A stretch of DNA of 64,000 bases, from positions 664,523 to 728,522 of the forward strand of contig NZ_KV700385.1 of the NCBI RefSeq assembly GCF_001687305.1, given 5' to 3'. How positions within the stretch are numbered: the stretch's first letter is position 1; every line of letters begins with the position of its first letter. The DNA is from Actinomyces vulturis (GTDB taxonomy: Bacteria; Actinomycetota; Actinomycetes; Actinomycetales; Actinomycetaceae). Below, piece by piece: positions 17,157 through 24,762 of the stretch. Under the pieces are notes generated by a model, which did no database searches, was not told the DNA's origin, and saw only the letters and a program-made list of their open reading frames with translations. A program made the position numbers and the translations under genes.

Positions 17157-19220
17157 ATGAGCACCGATTCCACCCTCACTATCAACGGCCTCAACGTTCC
17201 CGTCATTACCACCAACACCGTAGTGGTAGGAACCGGAAGCGCCGGCTACTGCGCCGCAGATCGTCTGGTTCAATTCGGACAAGACGATGTAGTCATCGTG
17301 ACTGACCGCATCGCCACCGGTTCCTCTCGCAACGCCGGCTCAGACAAGCAGACCTACTACAAACTCACCCTCGCCGGTCCTGGAGACGACTCCGTTGCCG
17401 AAATGGCCCAAACCCTCTTCGCGGGCGGCGCAATGGATGGTGATAATGCCCTTGTCGAAGCAGCACTGTCGGCTCAGGCATTCCTTCACCTCGTGGACCT
17501 TGGTGTGCCCTTCCCCCGCAACGTCTTTGGTGAGTACGTGGGTTACAAGACGGACCACGATCCCCGCCAGCGCGCGACCTCGGTCGGCCCCTACACTTCA
17601 CGGACCATGGTGGAATGCCTTGAGAAGAAGGTTGTTGAAACTGATGGCACCCGCGTCGTAGACAACGCTCGTATCGTCGATGTCCTTGTTGAAGACGGCA
17701 AAGTTGCCGGCTTGTTGTGCTTGCGTCGCAAAGTGACCGACGCTGAGGCAGCAGAGGGGGAATCACGTTTCCTTCTCATTCGTGCCAAGTCCGTTATCTA
17801 CGCCACCGGTGGCCCCGCCGGCATGTACCAGCGCAGCGTCTTCCCTCATGGCCAGTGGGGCGCATCTGGCGCCGCCTACCGCGCCGGCGCACTAGGCAAG
17901 AACCTCACCGAATGGCAGTTCGGCCTGTCCTCCATCGCACCGCGCTGGAACGTGTCCGGCACCTACATGCAGGTCTTACCCACCTTTATCTCTACCGACC
18001 AGGACGGCAACGACGAGCGTGAATTCCTCACCGAAGCCATTCCGGACTACGGTCGCCAGTTGTCCATGATCTTCCTCAAGGGCTACCAGTGGCCCTTCGA
18101 CATTCGTAAGGCCCGTGATGGATCCAGCCTTATCGACCTCCTGGTCCACCGTGAAACTGTCATCCGTGGACGTCGCGTATTCCTCGACTTCACCCGCAAC
18201 CCTATGGGTCGTGAACTCGACCCCGATGCGCTCTACCCTGAAGCGCGCGAATATCTCGACAAGGCCGGTGTGCTCTTTGGTACCCCGGTTGAACGTCTAT
18301 TGGCGATGAACAAGCCCGCCTACGACCTCTACTTGGACAAGAACCCCCAGATTGACTTGGCCAAGGAACGCCTTGAAGTGGACGTGTGCGTCCAGCACAA
18401 CAATGGTGGCCTTAGTGTGGACGCATGGTGGCAGTCCAACCTCGAAGGCTTCTTCCCTGTAGGTGAAGCAGGCGGCGCACACGGCGTTTACCGCCCTGGC
18501 GGCAGCGCATTGAACTCCACCCAGGTTGGTGCCACCCGCGCCGCCCAGTACATCGCAGCGCGCCGCACCGGTGAGCCACTGCCTGAAGAACAGTTTGCTG
18601 CCGTGGCCACTGCTGCTGTGGACCGTGCACGTGCTCTTCTTGACGCCGCTGTGCAGCGTCACGCCGACGGGGCAGAGGACACCACAGACGACATGCTCAA
18701 GAGTGTTCAGCGTCTCATGAGTGAAAAAGCTGGCGCCGTACGCTCGGCAGAATCTGTGCGTGAAGCACGTACAGAAATTGCTAAGCGCCTAGCTGATTTC
18801 GACGATACCGTGGTGGCTGACGGGTCCTCACGTCGTTCCATCGAACGTGTTTTCCTCATCCGTGACATCCTCACCACTCAGTATGTCTACCTCGGTGCCA
18901 TGGAGGATTACCTCGCCCACGGTGGCCGTTCACGTGGCTCTGTCCTCTACACCGACCCTGAGGGGCGTCTTCCTGAAAAAGGCTACGGTGATGACGCAAC
19001 GGTGGAACTGACTGACCTCCCCGAAGACTTCCGTTTCGATCTTGATGGCGGTGCCCTTGATGAGGAGATTCAGGAAGTTGCACTGAAGTTGGGTGATGAT
19101 GGCAGCAGCGTTGAAGATGTGGAATGCTGCTGGCGCAAGCGTCGCCCCATCCCGGATACCAGCGATGACTTCTTTGAAAACATCTGGCGCGACTTCCGCG
19201 AAGACGGCAACGTGCACTGA
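17157..19220 (+). CDS. FAD-binding dehydrogenase of the fumarate reductase/aspartate oxidase family
   Basis: A 687-residue flavoprotein. VVVGTGSAGYCAADRL at about residues 21-36 is the FAD dinucleotide-binding loop, and FPVGEAGGAHGVYRPGG near 440 is the second FAD segment. The C-terminal third is helical and capped by an acidic tail. The enzyme family moves hydride between FAD and dicarboxylates, steroids or other organic substrates. No iron-sulfur or cytochrome partner is encoded nearby, so its electron acceptor is unknown. ATG at 17157 has CTGGAG 10 bases upstream; an in-frame ATG at 17118 is possible. Context suggests a role as a sugar or sugar-acid oxidase or reductase. Confidence 0.82.
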   Translation: MSTDSTLTINGLNVPVITTNTVVVGTGSAGYCAADRLVQFGQDDVVIVTDRIATGSSRNAGSDKQTYYKLTLAGPGDDSVAEMAQTLFAGGAMDGDNALVEAALSAQAFLHLVDLGVPFPRNVFGEYVGYKTDHDPRQRATSVGPYTSRTMVECLEKKVVETDGTRVVDNARIVDVLVEDGKVAGLLCLRRKVTDAEAAEGESRFLLIRAKSVIYATGGPAGMYQRSVFPHGQWGASGAAYRAGALGKNLTEWQFGLSSIAPRWNVSGTYMQVLPTFISTDQDGNDEREFLTEAIPDYGRQLSMIFLKGYQWPFDIRKARDGSSLIDLLVHRETVIRGRRVFLDFTRNPMGRELDPDALYPEAREYLDKAGVLFGTPVERLLAMNKPAYDLYLDKNPQIDLAKERLEVDVCVQHNNGGLSVDAWWQSNLEGFFPVGEAGGAHGVYRPGGSALNSTQVGATRAAQYIAARRTGEPLPEEQFAAVATAAVDRARALLDAAVQRHADGAEDTTDDMLKSVQRLMSEKAGAVRSAESVREARTEIAKRLADFDDTVVADGSSRRSIERVFLIRDILTTQYVYLGAMEDYLAHGGRSRGSVLYTDPEGRLPEKGYGDDATVELTDLPEDFRFDLDGGALDEEIQEVALKLGDDGSSVEDVECCWRKRRPIPDTSDDFFENIWRDFREDGNVH

Positions 19221-19251
19221 ATGGTTGGATGACTGATTAACTTATTACGTA

Positions 19252-19293
19252 CCCCGCAATGGTGAAGCCTTGAAGGCGTTCGCGATTGCGGGG
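19252..19293 (+). terminator. Hairpin after the flavoprotein gene
   Basis: CCCCGCAAT (19252-19260) pairs with ATTGCGGGG (19285-19293), with a smaller GCCTT/AAGGC stem inside. The 19294-19462 remainder shows nothing recognisable. Confidence 0.55.
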
Positions 19294-19462
19294 TTCGCCC
19301 GTCTTATGGTGGAAGCGCTCTAACGCGCCGGTTCCCTGGCCAAGAATTAACGGCGATTTAGCGGTTTACAGGGCGAATAAAAAACTGCTCTTGGTGGTCG
19401 ACTGATGCGAAGTCATGCCCTGAAGGGGCAAAGAGGGCGCCATGTAATGTCAAGGAAAAGCC

Positions 19463-19909
19463 TTACGACAGTTTCCCGGAGCGGAGGAGACGTGCACACT
19501 CATCGGCGTCAATGACTTGGAAACCATGGTCAAGAAGAAGTTGAGCGGTTTTGCCGGCACCGGCGATGAGAGTTCCGGAGAAAGAACCGTCATAAATGGA
19601 GGTCACGCCACAACTGGGGCTGCGGGGCTGAAGAATGATGAGATCAGGCTGTTCACGCAACGCTTGTTCAAGAGCGGCTTGAGCACCACGCTCATATTTG
19701 TCATCGACACTTACCCCATCACTGCGCAGAGCAATGCCATCAATTAACTCCGCCGGGAGACGAGGTGTGGGAAGACCACCGGTGACCTCGGGGCAGATCT
19801 CAATAACCTCATGGTGGGTAAGGAAATCGGCCAGTGCCGCATGAAAGTTGTGGCCACCGTTGTACTTACACCGGCGCCCCATCAAGCATGCACTGACCAT
19901 GATTTTCAT
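19463..19909 (-). CDS. DUF523 family protein
   Basis: A 148-residue cysteine-containing cytosolic protein matching DUF523: ACLMGRRCKYNGG at the N-terminus, EICPEVTGGLPTPR, and LQPRSPSCG. These Cys-bearing motifs suggest metal or iron-sulfur binding, but no function is established. ATG at 19909 is preceded by GGTGAG at 8 bases; a GTG at 19918 is an alternative. Lies 41 bases after the DUF1846 gene and is probably cotranscribed with it. Confidence 0.85.
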   Translation of the reverse strand: MKIMVSACLMGRRCKYNGGHNFHAALADFLTHHEVIEICPEVTGGLPTPRLPAELIDGIALRSDGVSVDDKYERGAQAALEQALREQPDLIILQPRSPSCGVTSIYDGSFSGTLIAGAGKTAQLLLDHGFQVIDADECARLLRSGKLS

Positions 19910-19950
19910 CGGATGCACTCACCCGTTGCCATGATGAAACCGAAGAAAAC

Positions 19951-21438
19951 TCACTTCTTGTAGAGCGATGAAGTCTGGTATTCGGGTTCGCTGGTGACGT
20001 TGATGCCGAGCTGGCGGAAGATGCCCGTGTCCACACTGCCCAGAATGGTGGTGGTATGAACGTCGCAGCCCTTGAGAGTCTCCAACTGGGCCAAGGCAGC
20101 TTTGGCGTTGGGGTCAGTCTGCGCAGACACTGCCAGGGCAATAAGCACTTCGTCGGTATGAAGACGAGGGTTCTTTGAGCCCAGGTTTTCGGTCTTCAGT
20201 GCCTGAATCGGAAGGATAGCTTCAGGGGCAAGGAGCTTCACGGCGTCGTCAATGCCGGCGAGGTGCTTGAGAGCATTGAGTAGGAGGGCAGAGGAGCAGC
20301 CCAGTAATGCGGAGGTCTTACCCAAGATGATGGTGCCGTCATCAAGCTGGAGGGCAGCGGCAGGAGCGCCAGTCTGCTCAGCCATCTCCAGTGCGGGAGT
20401 GACTACAGGACGGTTAGTAGCCTCCACACCCAACTGGCTCATGAGCAGGGCGATACGGTCGGACTGATCAGGATCCAGACCGTCACGCTTCTCAGCTACC
20501 AGAGCGTGGAAATAGCGTCGAATGACTTCCTGACGGGATGCTTCACGGCACACCTCGTCGTCAGAAATCGACTTACCAGCCATGTTCACGCCCATGTCTG
20601 TGGGGGACTTATAGGGGCTTTCACCGTAGATCTGCTCCAGCAGGCGGTTAAGAACAGGGAAAACTTCCACGTCGCGGTTGTAGTTCACCGTTTGCTCGCC
20701 GTAAGCGGCCAGGTGGAAGGGATCGATCATGTTGACGTCATCAAGGTCAGCGGTGGCTGCCTCATAGGCGACGTTGACGGGGTGATCGAGGGGGAGGTTC
20801 CAGATGGGGAAGGTTTCGAACTTGGCGTAACCGGAGCGAATACCGCGCTGAGCATCCTGGTAAATCTGGGACAAGCATGTAGCCATCTTGCCTGAACCAG
20901 GGCCAGGAGCGGTGACAATGATGAGATCGCGAGAAGTCTCAACGTATTCATTGGCTCCGTAGCCTTGCTCGGAGACAATGCGTGCCACATCGTGGGGGTA
21001 GCCCTTGATAGGGAAGTGACGGTACACCTTCAGGCCAAGGCCCTCGAGTTTGCGCTGGAAAGCCACAGCCTGGTTGGAGTCATCAGTGAAGTGGGAGATC
21101 ACCACGGAACCTACATACAGGCCCCATGCGCGGAATTCGTCGATGAGACGCAGCACGTCAACGTCGTATCCGATACCCAGATCTGCGCGAACCTTGTTGC
21201 GTTGGAGGTCTTTGGCGCTGACCACCACGACGATTTCTACCTCGTCCTTCATGGACTCCAGCATCGTGATCTTGTTGTCCGGAGTAAAGCCCGGAAGGAC
21301 GCGGGAAGCGTGCATATCATCAAAGAGTTTTCCTCCGAATTCGAGGTATAACTTACCCCCGAACTGGGAGCGACGCTCCTGAATGTGACTGGTTTGCAGT
21401 TCGATGTAGCGGTCGCGATCAAAACCCACAGGACGCAT
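19951..21438 (-). CDS. DUF1846 family protein
   Basis: A 495-residue protein with the DUF1846 layout (N-terminal [33 protein letters not shown], and a glycine-rich APGPGSGKM segment near 190 that resembles a phosphate-binding loop). A structure is known for the family, but I am aware of no firm enzymatic assignment. ATG at 21438 sits 5-8 bases after overlapping AGGAG/GAGAGG motifs. It interrupts the sugar island between the FAD and Gfo/Idh genes and need not belong to it. Confidence 0.85.
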   Translation of the reverse strand: MRPVGFDRDRYIELQTSHIQERRSQFGGKLYLEFGGKLFDDMHASRVLPGFTPDNKITMLESMKDEVEIVVVVSAKDLQRNKVRADLGIGYDVDVLRLIDEFRAWGLYVGSVVISHFTDDSNQAVAFQRKLEGLGLKVYRHFPIKGYPHDVARIVSEQGYGANEYVETSRDLIIVTAPGPGSGKMATCLSQIYQDAQRGIRSGYAKFETFPIWNLPLDHPVNVAYEAATADLDDVNMIDPFHLAAYGEQTVNYNRDVEVFPVLNRLLEQIYGESPYKSPTDMGVNMAGKSISDDEVCREASRQEVIRRYFHALVAEKRDGLDPDQSDRIALLMSQLGVEATNRPVVTPALEMAEQTGAPAAALQLDDGTIILGKTSALLGCSSALLLNALKHLAGIDDAVKLLAPEAILPIQALKTENLGSKNPRLHTDEVLIALAVSAQTDPNAKAALAQLETLKGCDVHTTTILGSVDTGIFRQLGINVTSEPEYQTSSLYKK

Positions 21439-21557
21439 GAGCACCTCTCCTAGATGACTTAACTGAAGAATACGCTGCCCGCCGTCTAATCGGCTTGCTG
21501 GTCAGTGTGGTGTTTATCCTGCTGATTCGTTCCGATACTTGTGATTGTTAAGAAAAA

Positions 21558-21593
21558 CTAGGGGGGCCGCAGCATTTGCTGCGGCCCCCCTAG
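21558..21593 (-). terminator. Rho-independent terminator of the Gfo/Idh gene
   Basis: 17-base arms (21558-21574, 21577-21593). Read on the minus strand it is followed by TAGTTTTTCTT, the best U-tract in the window. Confidence 0.9.
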
Positions 21594-21679
21594 TGGGAGG
21601 TGGGGATTGATATGAATAACTCAGCAGTCATGTGGGATGACTGTCATGCTGAATACATCACACGATCTGTATCCCTCAA

Positions 21680-22846
21680 TCACAACTGAATTTCGGGAAC
21701 CTCGAGGCGGCGGCCCTGGTCGCTTGATTCCTGACCCAGTGCTGCGAGCTGAACGCCACGGGCTGCGGAGAGGAGTTCGTAGCGGTGGGGGCGACCAGCA
21801 ACAACGTCAGCGAGGAATTCTTCCCACTGAGCACGGAAGCCGTTTTCGAGTTCTGCGTTGGCAGGAACATCTTCCCACTGGCTCATGAAATCGATAGTGG
21901 TGGGAACATCGGGATCCCAAGCAGCCTTGGGGGTGTTGGCACGCTGCTGGGATTCGCAGTGGAACAGGCCAGCAACAGCCGTACCGTGGGTGCCGTCAAC
22001 CTGGAACTCGACGAGTTCCTTGCGGTGAACGCGAACAGCCCAAGAGGAGTTGATCTGAGCGATAACCTTTTCGCCCTTAGGAGTCTCAACTTCGAAGATG
22101 GCGTATGCGGCATCGTCAGCGGTGGCTTCGTAGGGCTCGCCGTTTTCATCCCAGCGGGTGGGGATGTGGGTGACGGCCTGGGAGTAGACGGAGGTGACCT
22201 TGCCCAGGATTCCTTCGAGGACGTAGTTCCAGTGGCAGAACATGTCAACCATCATGCCGCCGCCGTCCTGCTTGCGGTAGTTCCAACTGGGGCGCTGTGC
22301 AGGCTGAACGTCGCCCTCGAATACCCAGTAGCCGAATTCGCCGCGCATGGACAGGATGGTGCCGAAGAAGTCTTCATCAACGAGGCGGCGGAGTTTCTTC
22401 AGGCCGGGCAGGTAAAGCTTGTCGTGGACAACGCCAACGGTCAGGTTGGTCTGGGATGCCTGACGTGCCAGATCAATGGCCTGCTCGAGGGTCTCGGCGG
22501 TGGGCTTCTCGGTGAAGATGTGCTTGCCGGCCTTAATGGCTGCGGTCAGTGCATCGTAGCGACGCGAGGTGGTCTGGGCGTCGAAGTAGATGTCAACCTC
22601 AGGGTCATTGATGATGGCGTCCTGGTCGGTAGTCCAGCGCTCAATGTTGTGCTTGGCAGCAATGTCCTTGAGTTTATCCTCGTTGCGGCCAACCAGAATG
22701 ATTTCGAGTTCGACTCGGGTTCCATCAGCAAGAACCAGTCCACCCTGGTCACGGATGGGAAGGATGGAACGGACCAAGTGCTGGCGGTAGCCCATGCGGC
22801 CGGTGATGCCGTTCATGGCAATAACGAGTTTGCGAGTTGACGCCAT
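21680..22846 (-). CDS. Gfo/Idh/MocA family oxidoreductase
   Basis: A 388-residue NAD(P)-dependent sugar or cyclitol dehydrogenase. The nucleotide-binding loop is MNGITGRMGY in place of GxGxxG, the EKP motif (TEKPTAETLEQ) holds the catalytic Lys, and the C-terminal alpha/beta substrate domain is complete. AGGAGA lies 4-5 bases before the ATG. It has its own promoter (22951-22979) with a GATC palindrome related to the one in front of the binding-protein gene, and its own terminator. Co-occurrence with ThuA-like, TIM-barrel and SDR genes suggests oxidation of a sugar ring hydroxyl to a keto group. Confidence 0.87.
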   Translation of the reverse strand: MASTRKLVIAMNGITGRMGYRQHLVRSILPIRDQGGLVLADGTRVELEIILVGRNEDKLKDIAAKHNIERWTTDQDAIINDPEVDIYFDAQTTSRRYDALTAAIKAGKHIFTEKPTAETLEQAIDLARQASQTNLTVGVVHDKLYLPGLKKLRRLVDEDFFGTILSMRGEFGYWVFEGDVQPAQRPSWNYRKQDGGGMMVDMFCHWNYVLEGILGKVTSVYSQAVTHIPTRWDENGEPYEATADDAAYAIFEVETPKGEKVIAQINSSWAVRVHRKELVEFQVDGTHGTAVAGLFHCESQQRANTPKAAWDPDVPTTIDFMSQWEDVPANAELENGFRAQWEEFLADVVAGRPHRYELLSAARGVQLAALGQESSDQGRRLEVPEIQL

Positions 22847-22950
22847 CGTCTCTCCTGACAGATGAAATGAAATGTGGTGAAGAACTGCGGCAGTGCATCG
22901 ACATCACTGAACGGGAGCGATCCAAACTGCTCATAACTGTTCTTTAGTGA

Positions 22951-22979
22951 ACATTAGCACCGTGATCGGATCAATTCAA
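22951..22979 (-). promoter_or_regulatory. Promoter and operator candidate of the Gfo/Idh gene
   Basis: On the minus strand TTGAAT (22974-22979), 17-base spacer, TAATGT (22951-22956). The spacer contains TGATC-C-GATCA (22962-22974 region), which shares half-sites with the palindrome at 8522. Confidence 0.55.
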
Positions 22980-22996
22980 CGGGAGAAACGATCGAT

Positions 22997-24754
22997 TTAG
23001 TTCACTCGATGAGCAACCTGAATTCCATCTTGTTCCCAGATCACCTGATAAGTCGTGTTGGGGTACATCGCCTCAGCCCACGCGGCGGCATCCCTGGGAG
23101 AATGTCCGCCCCATGCGGAGGATTGAGAATCGATCACCACGTACTCGGGTGGCAAACTCTCACTACCCACCCAACTGACAGTGTGTTGAGGAACAAGAGC
23201 TGCCAATAAAGTCAGGTCCGTCTGCACACTGGCTCCGGGTGGCACTTGCCGCATCGCCTCACTCAAGATCGCCACGCGTACACGACGCTGCGTAGACAAA
23301 GAGGCATTATCCACTCCTGTGTGTTCACTACTTTCTGCAGCATGAGAGAGGGGGGAGGGCCATGTGAGCGCTGAGGAGTAGGTACGCAGTGTTGACCATG
23401 TTGGAAGCGAGGGCGTGAGCACCAGTAGAAGCGCCACTAAGGATGTAGCGAATGCGGTAAGCGCACGAGAACGGCTCCGAGCAGAGGACAGGCGTGATGA
23501 TGCGTCGATCCCGGCGGTGATCAAAATCGGCATAAGGATGGCGTTGTAATGCCATGCATCCCACTGCCAATAGAAAGACTTTTCAGCTAGTACGCGCCAG
23601 GCCAGCGTGGGGGCAATGACGAGAAACCATGGTGAACGGATGCCAATAACCCCTGCGGTCAGGGCAATTAGCCCATACAACTGCAGTTTAACGGTTGGGG
23701 AGAACAAGGAAACCAGCAAACTCGAACTCTTACCGGATTGACCAGAATCCAAGTTATAGGCCCATACACCGTCAGGATTCATTGCGGGAAGCACAATGCC
23801 CGTAGTGGCCACGAAAGCGATGAGACCTAACACCATCGCCCAAGAGCCCCAGCGGCCACGCTCGTCAGTCAATGTCTCAACAATCGAACTGCTAAAACGG
23901 GTACACCATGAAGCGGTAGGGATGGTGTTTTGCGTATGGCGATCCCACCACACGCGCAACAATATGGCCACGCCCACCATGAATACCGTCAAGCCCATGT
24001 CTTCCTTGACCAAAATCAGCGGAAGAGAGCAAAGGAAAGTACTTTTCATGTTCCCACGGACAAAAGCAGCGCCAGAACATGCTAAAAACGGCAGAGCGAA
24101 GGCAATTTCATGGAACTGAGAATGTACTGCATCCTGCATACCCCAACTCAGAGCGTAACTCACGCCAACGACGACAGATAGCGTAAGCGCGCATTTCCAT
24201 CCCCAACCGGCTGATTGAGACTTCGAGTTGTTGGAGAGTGACGCTGAATGGTGGTCAGTACTTTCGTGATGGTTAAGAGGGCTGTGGGAGTGATTCGATT
24301 GAGGGGGATGAGGGCCAGGATGTGGTGACGCTGTGGGAATGCGACCCTGTGCGGCGTCGAAAACAAGGTGCATGAGCGGCCATGCAGAAATAGCGATGAG
24401 CGCATTCTGAACAACTAACAAAGTCAGTGGGGAAGGGAAGAGTGCCCACAGTGGCCCAAGAAGTACCAGAATTGGATGGAAATGATCGCCCAAAAGATTG
24501 TAGTGAGGGCCCTTAATCGGCACGATTGGCAAGCCGCCTTGGGAGTAGCCCTTGGCGGCTTCCGAGAAAATTGCCAAATCCCAACTGGGGACCAACAATG
24601 CATGCCACTGCACCACACTCACGCATGTGAGCACAGCCGTGATGACGGAACATATCCCAAGCCATATTCCTTTAACTGCACGCGGTGAAGCAGGAGATGC
24701 TGTGGGAAAATCAGGCTTGCTGGTGGATGACATGGGGCAGTGGGGAAACGGCAT
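22997..24754 (-). CDS. DUF2079 family polytopic membrane protein
   Basis: A 585-residue integral membrane protein with about ten to twelve hydrophobic segments. It has the DUF2079 N-terminal block (SWDLAIFSEAAKGYSQGG, LLGDHFHPILVLLGPL), which resembles GT-C type glycosyltransferases. A hydrophilic Ser/His-rich insert lies near 150-180. The start at 24754 has TGAGG 6 bases upstream, inside the end of the preceding gene, and the 8-base gap indicates cotranscription with the flippase-like protein. Likely works at the membrane on a lipid-linked substrate; no activity is established. Confidence 0.78.
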   Translation of the reverse strand: MPFPHCPMSSTSKPDFPTASPASPRAVKGIWLGICSVITAVLTCVSVVQWHALLVPSWDLAIFSEAAKGYSQGGLPIVPIKGPHYNLLGDHFHPILVLLGPLWALFPSPLTLLVVQNALIAISAWPLMHLVFDAAQGRIPTASPHPGPHPPQSNHSHSPLNHHESTDHHSASLSNNSKSQSAGWGWKCALTLSVVVGVSYALSWGMQDAVHSQFHEIAFALPFLACSGAAFVRGNMKSTFLCSLPLILVKEDMGLTVFMVGVAILLRVWWDRHTQNTIPTASWCTRFSSSIVETLTDERGRWGSWAMVLGLIAFVATTGIVLPAMNPDGVWAYNLDSGQSGKSSSLLVSLFSPTVKLQLYGLIALTAGVIGIRSPWFLVIAPTLAWRVLAEKSFYWQWDAWHYNAILMPILITAGIDASSRLSSARSRSRALTAFATSLVALLLVLTPSLPTWSTLRTYSSALTWPSPLSHAAESSEHTGVDNASLSTQRRVRVAILSEAMRQVPPGASVQTDLTLLAALVPQHTVSWVGSESLPPEYVVIDSQSSAWGGHSPRDAAAWAEAMYPNTTYQVIWEQDGIQVAHRVN

Positions 24755-24762
24755 GCAGAACC

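Noticed and set aside
21785-22840. 351-residue open frame on the plus strand across the Gfo/Idh gene
   Set aside because: It mirrors the minus-strand gene in a fixed frame, is composed of low-diversity Gly/Val/Asp-rich sequence and has no SD. The minus-strand protein has clear family motifs.
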